Shown here in pieces: positions 5,963 to 10,215 of a stretch of DNA of 10,215 nt (its first letter is position 1; the number at the start of each line of letters is the position of its first letter). The position numbers and the translations under genes were made by a program. Source of the DNA: DASZPL01 sp035550315 (GTDB lineage Bacteria > Actinomycetota > Actinomycetes > JAFAQI01); NCBI GenBank assembly GCA_035550315.1, contig DASZPL010000158.1:1-10215 (forward strand), given 5' to 3'. Below the pieces are notes generated by a model. The model searched no databases and was not told the DNA's origin. It was given only the letters and a program-made list of their open reading frames with translations.

Positions 5963-7111
5963 CTACCGCCGGAACAGCGAGCCGGCGAACGGCTCGGCGG
6001 TCGTCGCGTAACCGAGGCGCGGCAGGCCGAAGATCGCCTCGTCGGTGGCGAGCGTCGAGTAGTGGTTGTACGGATGGGTGCTGCGGGTGCCGGGCTTGAC
6101 GAACGGGCTGAGCAGCAGCGCGCCGATCCGGCCGCCGCCCCGCCCGGCGATCCCTGCCAGCCCGTCGACCGCGTTCACATCGAGCGACTCGCCACAGCAG
6201 GCGGCGGCGTCGCTCTGCTCCGACTCGTCGAACGTGATCTCGAGCAGCCCGTCCTTCCGGAACGCCGGTGAGCGGCGGATCCGCGGGACCCAGGTGCGCA
6301 GGAACGCGTCGATGTCGGCACGGCGGCTGGCGCCGCTCGGCTGGTTGTGGCACGGGTAGTCGTGGCCGTCGTGACACAGATTCGGCGTGATGAACACATA
6401 GTTCGGCGTGGTGCGCACGTGGCGGAGGTCGTGCGCCAGCCCGGCCCCGCCGGGCGAGCCGAGCGGCACGACGTGCCGGTTGCAGTACGACGGATGGTCG
6501 ATGACCTCGTGGAAGTAGACGAACGGGTCGTGGCGGGTGGCGTAGCCGTCGCCCTTCACCGCGCTCTGCGTCTGGTCGCGGGAGCCGACCGCGGGGTGCC
6601 CGCAGCGGCGAGCCTCCCGGCTTGGCAGGTTGCCCATGTCCTCCTGGTAGGCCTTCCATGACAACCCGTGCGCGGTGAGCTGCCGGCCGATCTCACCGAT
6701 GCTCGACGGGTAGACGCAGCCCGGCCCAAGTTGCTGATGCGGTGTGCCGGGCACGGTGACGGCGGCCGCGAAGTTCGCGAACAAGATGCAGTCCGTCTGG
6801 TTGAGCGTGTTCGGCGCTTGGCCGCTGACCATCGCGATGTAGTTGTCGTTGCTGGCGTGCCCGGTCGCGTAGTAGTTCGTCAGCAACAGGCCCTTGCGGG
6901 GCAGCGTATGGGCAAGGTAGCCGGAGCCGGCACCGAAGCTGGTCGCGAACCCTTCGTTCTCCTCGACGATGACGAAGACGTGGTTGATCCGATGCAGGCT
7001 GAATGGGTGGTGGCGGGCGGGCGCGGCGCTGCTCGCGCCGGCCGGCGCGGCGATGGCCGCCGTCAGCGCTCCGACCGCAGCCGCCGCCGCGGCGATCGTT
7101 CGCAGCTTCAT
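5963..7111 (-). CDS. Exported AcpA/phospholipase C-type phosphoesterase
   Basis: A 382-residue secreted member of the phosphoesterase superfamily (PF04185 type), which hydrolyses phosphomonoesters or phospholipids outside the membrane. Residues 1 to about 30 form a Sec-type signal peptide (KLR, then an Ala-rich core ending AGASSAA). The alkaline-phosphatase-like core shows HVFVIVEENEGF (44-55), GHASNDNYIAMVSG (84-97), PNYVFITPNLCHDGHD (236-251) and LLEITFDESE (289-298). By analogy with AcpA, E51, N52, S87 (nucleophile) and D295-E296 would be metal or phosphate ligands. Cys residues at 108, 132, 170, 210, 246, 254, 305 and 306 suggest disulfides, consistent with export. Its ATG overlaps the upstream hydrolase's TGA (ATGA, 7108-7111), so the two are one operon with coupled translation. 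Substrate is unknown. Confidence 0.87.
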   Translation of the reverse strand: MKLRTIAAAAAAVGALTAAIAAPAGASSAAPARHHPFSLHRINHVFVIVEENEGFATSFGAGSGYLAHTLPRKGLLLTNYYATGHASNDNYIAMVSGQAPNTLNQTDCILFANFAAAVTVPGTPHQQLGPGCVYPSSIGEIGRQLTAHGLSWKAYQEDMGNLPSREARRCGHPAVGSRDQTQSAVKGDGYATRHDPFVYFHEVIDHPSYCNRHVVPLGSPGGAGLAHDLRHVRTTPNYVFITPNLCHDGHDYPCHNQPSGASRRADIDAFLRTWVPRIRRSPAFRKDGLLEITFDESEQSDAAACCGESLDVNAVDGLAGIAGRGGGRIGALLLSPFVKPGTRSTHPYNHYSTLATDEAIFGLPRLGYATTAEPFAGSLFRR

Positions 7112-7911
7112 GAGCTCACTGCTTTCGGCGTCACAGACCACTGGCGGTGCGACAGCGACGGCATCGCCTGGCGGCAGGTGGTGACCCGGTCGGCGGTGAT
7201 GTCGGCGACCGCGACGCCGTCCTCGTCGGCCAGCGCGGCGAGCACGTCCCCGAACGGGTCGACGACCCGCGAATGGCCGACGTACTCCGGCGGCGGTTGA
7301 CCGCAGGCCAGCACGTAACACACGTTCTCGACCGCCCGCGCCGTCGTCAGCGCCTCCCACTGGTCGAGTTTGTGCGGTCCTGCCACCCAAGCCGACGGAA
7401 TCGCCAAGGCGGTGGCGCCGTCGTCGACGAGCGCGCGGGCGAGCTCGGGGAACCGCAAGTCGTAGCAGGTCAGCACGCCGATCCGCAGGTCGCCGACGTC
7501 GAGCAGCAGCTGGTCGCCGGCGGTGCCCGGAGCGAGCCGCGCCGACTCGGTCCAGCCGAGCGCATCGAAGAGGTGCTGCTTGCGGTAGCTGCCGGCCAGC
7601 TCGCCGGTCGGACCGACAGCCACGACGGTGTTGAACGCGCGCCCGCCGTCGGCGGTCTCGAACATGCCGGCGGCGATCGTGAGGCCGAGCTCGCGCGCAA
7701 TTTCGCCGAGCGCGGTGACGAAGTGGCCGTCGAGCGGCTCGGCGACATCGGCCAGCGGCCGGTCACTGGGCTCGAAGCCGTGCATCGACGCCTCCGGCGC
7801 CAGCACCAGCGACGCGCCCGCCGCGGCTCCCTTGCCGGCCAGCGCACGAAGCCGCTCCAGGTTGGCCGGCTTGTCCTCGCCGGCCGCGAACTGCGCCAGC
7901 GCAACCTTCAC
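7108..7911 (-). CDS. Carbon-nitrogen hydrolase (nitrilase superfamily)
   Basis: A 267-residue cytoplasmic nitrilase-superfamily amidase that would hydrolyse a non-peptide C-N bond such as a carboxamide. The Glu-Lys-Cys catalytic triad is clear: E40 in LVLAPEASMHGF, K111 in YRKQHLFD and C149 in VLTCYDLRFPEL. Further family blocks are NTVVAVGPTGEL (94-105), ALAIPSAWVAGPHK (168-181) and GHSRVVDPFGDVLA (212-225). The GTG at 7911 is preferred because it gives the usual VKVALAQF beginning with a GGATGG-like sequence upstream. A TTG at 7923 would add four residues. The pairing with a downstream exported phosphoesterase (ATGA overlap) is unusual; perhaps nitrogen and phosphate scavenging from related substrates, but that is speculation. 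The exact subfamily (omega-amidase-like, amide hydrolase) cannot be fixed. Confidence 0.88.
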   Translation of the reverse strand: MKVALAQFAAGEDKPANLERLRALAGKGAAAGASLVLAPEASMHGFEPSDRPLADVAEPLDGHFVTALGEIARELGLTIAAGMFETADGGRAFNTVVAVGPTGELAGSYRKQHLFDALGWTESARLAPGTAGDQLLLDVGDLRIGVLTCYDLRFPELARALVDDGATALAIPSAWVAGPHKLDQWEALTTARAVENVCYVLACGQPPPEYVGHSRVVDPFGDVLAALADEDGVAVADITADRVTTCRQAMPSLSHRQWSVTPKAVSS

Positions 7912-7921
7912 GACGCCATCC

Positions 7922-7937
7922 AACCAAACCCGTGGTT
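7922..7937. promoter_or_regulatory. Inverted repeat AACCA-N6-TGGTT between divergent genes
   Basis: A 5-bp inverted repeat with a 6-base spacer in the 37-base gap between the hydrolase and the rightward dehydrogenase. It touches the candidate -10 element at 7937-7942. An operator role is possible but five base pairs are weak evidence. Confidence 0.2.
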
Positions 7938-7942
7938 ACGCT
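7937..7942 (+). promoter_or_regulatory. Candidate -10 element of the dehydrogenase-dapC operon
   Basis: TACGCT matches TAnnnT and ends 6 bases before the ATG at 7949. No Shine-Dalgarno sequence is present, so a leaderless transcript is likely. Confidence 0.4.
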
Positions 7943-7948
7943 TCGGCC

Positions 7949-8779
7949 ATGCCGATGCAGCGCGGGACAGTGTTCGTGACGGGTGCGAGCAGCGGGATCG
8001 GGCGGGCGACCGCCGAACGGCTCGCCCGCGACGGGTTCGATGTGATCCCGGGGATGCGACGCGACGAGCCGCTGCCGGCGCCGGTGCAGCCGCCGGTGCT
8101 GATCGACCTGGCCGACCCGGAGTCGATCGGTCCGGCCTGCAAGCAGGTGCTCGAACGCGCCAACGGCCGGCTGGTCGGAGTGGTCAACAACGCCGGCATC
8201 AACGTCAACGGCCCGTTCGAGACGGTCGCGGTGGAGCGCTGGCGCGAGCAGTTCGAGGTCAACCTGTTCGGGCACATCGCGGTCACACAGGCACTGCTCG
8301 ACGCGTTGTTCGCCAACCATGGCCGGATCGTGAACGTCGGGTCGATCGGCGGCCGGCACGCGTCCCCGATGCTCGCGCCGTACAACGCCTCCAAGTTCGC
8401 CGTGCACGGCTGGACCGACTCGATGCGCAACGAGCTGGCACCGCACGGCGTCAAGGTGATCCTGGTCGAGCCGGGGTCGATCGCGACGGCGATGTGGGAC
8501 AAGGGCATCTCGGCGGCAGAGACGCACCTGAGCGACAACCTCACCGACGAGCAGAAGCAGCGGTACGGCAAGCAGGCGGAACGCGCGATGCGGACGGCGC
8601 GATTCGCGGCATCGCACGCCGTCCCGGCCGACCGGGTCGCGAAGGTGATCGAGCGGGCGCTGACCGCACGCCGGCCGCGCGGTCGCTATCTGGTGGGACC
8701 GGACGCGCGGGTGCAAGCGGCGATCGCCGTCGCCCCAACGCCGGTGTTCGACCGGCTGACCAAGCTCGTCGTCGGATAG
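7949..8779 (+). CDS. Short-chain dehydrogenase/reductase (classical SDR)
   Basis: A 276-residue NAD(P)-dependent oxidoreductase. Visible are the nucleotide-binding TGASSGIG (11-18), NNAG (80-83), N105 in the FEVNLFGH segment, S132 in IVNVGSIGGRH, and the Y145-N-A-S-K149 catalytic pair, followed by EPGSIATAMW (174-183). The basic residues after beta-2 (GMRRDE, 35-40) favour NADP. The layout resembles the retinol/17-beta-hydroxysteroid dehydrogenase-like branch of classical SDRs; the true substrate is not predictable. Two in-frame ATGs occur (7949 and 7955); 7949 is chosen because of the -10-like TACGCT six bases upstream. The aminotransferase starts 3 bases after the stop, so both are probably co-transcribed, but no shared pathway is obvious. 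Confidence 0.88.
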   Translation: MPMQRGTVFVTGASSGIGRATAERLARDGFDVIPGMRRDEPLPAPVQPPVLIDLADPESIGPACKQVLERANGRLVGVVNNAGINVNGPFETVAVERWREQFEVNLFGHIAVTQALLDALFANHGRIVNVGSIGGRHASPMLAPYNASKFAVHGWTDSMRNELAPHGVKVILVEPGSIATAMWDKGISAAETHLSDNLTDEQKQRYGKQAERAMRTARFAASHAVPADRVAKVIERALTARRPRGRYLVGPDARVQAAIAVAPTPVFDRLTKLVVG

Positions 8780-8782
8780 CCG

Positions 8783-9967
8783 ATGGCACGCGATCCGCTG
8801 GTCGAGCGGATGCGCGGCTTCGGCACCACGATCTTCGCCGAGATGACCGCGTTGGCCGCGGCGACGGGGGCGATCAACCTCGGCCAGGGGTTCCCCGACA
8901 CCGACGGTCCGGACGGCATGCTCGAGGTCGCGGTCGCCGCGCTGCGATCCGGCGTGAACCAGTACCCGCCCGGACCCGGCATGCCGGAGCTGCGGCAGGC
9001 GGTCGCCGCGCATCGGGCAAGCCGGTACGGCGTGCAGTACGACGCCGACACCGAGGTGTTCGTGACCGTCGGCGCGACCGAGGCGATCAGCGCCAGCATC
9101 CTGGCGCTGTGCGAGCCGGGGGACGAGGTGATCGTCCTCGAGCCCTACTACGACTCCTACGCCGCATCGATCGCGCTCGCCGGCGCGCGCCGCGTCCCGG
9201 TGCCGCTGCGCCCGGCGTCGCCGACCGGCCGGTTCGGCTTCGATCCGGCCGAGCTGCGCGCGGCGGTGTCCCGTCGTACCCGGCTGGTGCTGGTCAACTC
9301 GCCGCATAACCCGACCGGCACGGTGCTCACCGAGGCGGAGCTGGCGATCATCGCCGAGCTCTGCATCGAGCACGACCTGGTTGCCGTCACCGACGAGGTC
9401 TACGAGCACCTGATCTATGACAGTGCGCGGCACGTCCCGCTGGCAACGTTGCCGGAAATGCGCGACCGGACGGTGTCCATCTCGAGCGCCGGCAAGACGT
9501 TCAGCGTCACCGGCTGGAAGATCGGCTGGGTCTGCGCGCCGCCGCCACTCGTGCTGGCGGTCGGCACCGTGAAGCAGTTCACGACGTTCACCCACAGCGG
9601 GCCGATGCAGCTGGCGGTCGCGCATGCGTTGCAGCACGAACAGGACTGGGTCGAGGCGAACCGGCGCTCGCTGCAGGACCGCCGCGACCGGCTGGCGGCC
9701 GGGCTGGAGTCGACCGGCATGGCGGTGCACCGGCCCGAAGGCACCTACTTCATCCAGGCCGACACCCGGCCGCTGGGCATCGCCGACGCCGGCGAGTACG
9801 CCCGGGCGTTGCCGCACGAGGCCGGTGTCGCTGCGATCCCCACCGGTGCGTTCTGCGACACGCCGGACCTGGGTGGGTCGTTGCTGCGGTTCGCGTTCTG
9901 CAAGCGCGACGACGTGCTCGACGAAGCCGTCTCGCGACTGACCGAGTACGCCGCCCGCACGCGCTAA
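8783..9967 (+). CDS. dapC: PLP-dependent class I/II aminotransferase, DapC-like
   Basis: A 394-residue fold-type I aminotransferase close in length and motifs to actinobacterial N-succinyldiaminopimelate aminotransferase (DapC, Rv0858c type), which transfers an amino group from glutamate in lysine and diaminopimelate synthesis. Key features are INLGQGFPDTDGP (31-43), NQYPPGPGMPELR (59-71), VTVGATEAI (94-102), NSPHNPTG (172-179) with N176, TDEVYEHL (203-210) with D204 and Y207, the PLP lysine K238 in SSAGKTFSVTGWKIGW (234-249), GTYF (320-323) and the carboxylate-binding R369 in LLRFAFCKRDD. Close relatives include kynurenine and methionine aminotransferases, so DapC is the best but not the only reading. 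The ATG is 3 bases after the dehydrogenase stop with no strong Shine-Dalgarno site; coupling is likely. Its TAA overlaps the opposing gene's stop. Confidence 0.88.
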   Translation: MARDPLVERMRGFGTTIFAEMTALAAATGAINLGQGFPDTDGPDGMLEVAVAALRSGVNQYPPGPGMPELRQAVAAHRASRYGVQYDADTEVFVTVGATEAISASILALCEPGDEVIVLEPYYDSYAASIALAGARRVPVPLRPASPTGRFGFDPAELRAAVSRRTRLVLVNSPHNPTGTVLTEAELAIIAELCIEHDLVAVTDEVYEHLIYDSARHVPLATLPEMRDRTVSISSAGKTFSVTGWKIGWVCAPPPLVLAVGTVKQFTTFTHSGPMQLAVAHALQHEQDWVEANRRSLQDRRDRLAAGLESTGMAVHRPEGTYFIQADTRPLGIADAGEYARALPHEAGVAAIPTGAFCDTPDLGGSLLRFAFCKRDDVLDEAVSRLTEYAARTR

Positions 9968-10215
9968 CCCATCAGCGTGGCCGCGATCGTCCCGCCGAGC
10001 TCGTAGAGCGCGTCGCGGTGGCCGCGCTCCACCGCTCCCATCACGGTCAGCACCGGCGCGACCGGGCGCCAGTCCAACCCCGTCGTGATCGACTCGATGG
10101 CGCGCACCGCACCGTCGACGCCGAGGTTGCCGTGCACATAGGCGGCGTACGGCCGGCCCTTGGTCGCCTCGAGGCACGGGTAGTAGACGGTGTCGAAGAA
10201 GTGCTTCAACGCGCC
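9964..10215 (-). CDS. Flavodoxin-like NAD(P)H/FMN oxidoreductase, N-terminus outside window
   Basis: The last 83 residues of a flavodoxin-fold protein whose start lies beyond the right edge; the frame is open to base 10215. The visible part begins GALKHFFDTVYYPCLEATKG, the conserved block after the FMN phosphate region in NAD(P)H-dependent oxidoreductase/flavodoxin family proteins, followed by RPYAAYVHGN and a final helix GHRDALYELGGTIAATL. The family uses FMN to pass electrons from NAD(P)H to quinones or other acceptors. The FMN-binding N-terminal motif cannot be checked here. A TTG at 10209 could be mistaken for a start but is an internal Leu codon. The stop TAG (9964-9966 complement) overlaps the aminotransferase TAA. 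Confidence 0.8.
   Translation of the reverse strand, partial: GALKHFFDTVYYPCLEATKGRPYAAYVHGNLGVDGAVRAIESITTGLDWRPVAPVLTVMGAVERGHRDALYELGGTIAATLMG

Noticed and set aside
5406..6659. Leftward open frame joined upstream to the MFE-2-type dehydrogenase
   Set aside because: The extension is antisense to tspO and lies in the wrong frame over the phosphoesterase; its Arg/Pro-rich composition is typical of shadow frames, and the GTG at 5405 has an AGGAG site.
7912..7923. TTG start at 7923 for the carbon-nitrogen hydrolase
   Set aside because: Possible, but TTG is rare and the GTG at 7911 gives the usual family N-terminus; an ATG at 7917-7919 is out of frame.
7924..10177. Long leftward open frame upstream of the carbon-nitrogen hydrolase
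   Set aside because: It is antisense to the SDR and DapC genes, which both have intact catalytic motifs; it is a GC-skew artefact of high-GC coding DNA.
1..10215. Search for tRNA, rRNA, riboswitch, CRISPR or transposase signals
   Set aside because: Genes fill nearly the whole window and the gaps (at most 67 bases) show no such structure; no transposase motifs or flanking repeats were seen around the toxin cassette.

Overview
The window is very GC-rich with codon third positions almost always G or C, frequent GTG starts and tightly packed genes. Together with the gene families (ESX/type VII-type small proteins, MFE-2-type short-chain dehydrogenase, DapC-like aminotransferase), this points to a high-GC Actinomycetota chromosome. 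No rRNA, tRNA, insertion sequence, CRISPR array or long non-coding stretch is visible; the largest intergenic gap is 67 bases.

Left part (1-2467): a family-2 glycosyltransferase running leftward off the window edge, diverging after a 39-base gap from a rightward gene that resembles only the C-terminal half of actinobacterial sulfotransferase-family proteins. This looks like the edge of a cell-surface glycan locus.

Centre-left (2535-4503): a compact three-gene rightward operon that is the most interesting part of the window. It encodes a 96-residue EspC/WXG100-like protein ending in a YxxxD export motif, a 451-residue polymorphic toxin (WXG-like head, hydrophobic Ala-rich middle, C-terminal RNase A-like CdiA-CT domain) and a 111-residue acidic putative immunity protein. 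The genes overlap (ATGA, then 10 bases), and the immunity gene has the strongest Shine-Dalgarno site. I read it as a type VII-secreted antibacterial RNase cassette; no secretion-machinery gene is in the window.

Centre (4500-7911): a leftward MFE-2-type short-chain dehydrogenase, a divergent TspO/MBR membrane protein, and a leftward two-gene operon of a carbon-nitrogen hydrolase followed by an exported AcpA/phospholipase C-type phosphoesterase.

Right part (7949-10215): a rightward pair of a second short-chain dehydrogenase and a DapC-like aminotransferase 3 bases apart, then a leftward flavodoxin-like FMN/NAD(P)H oxidoreductase cut by the window edge.

All three convergent gene pairs end within 4 bases of each other, and five start codons have a -10-like hexamer ending 6-7 bases upstream, suggesting leaderless transcripts.
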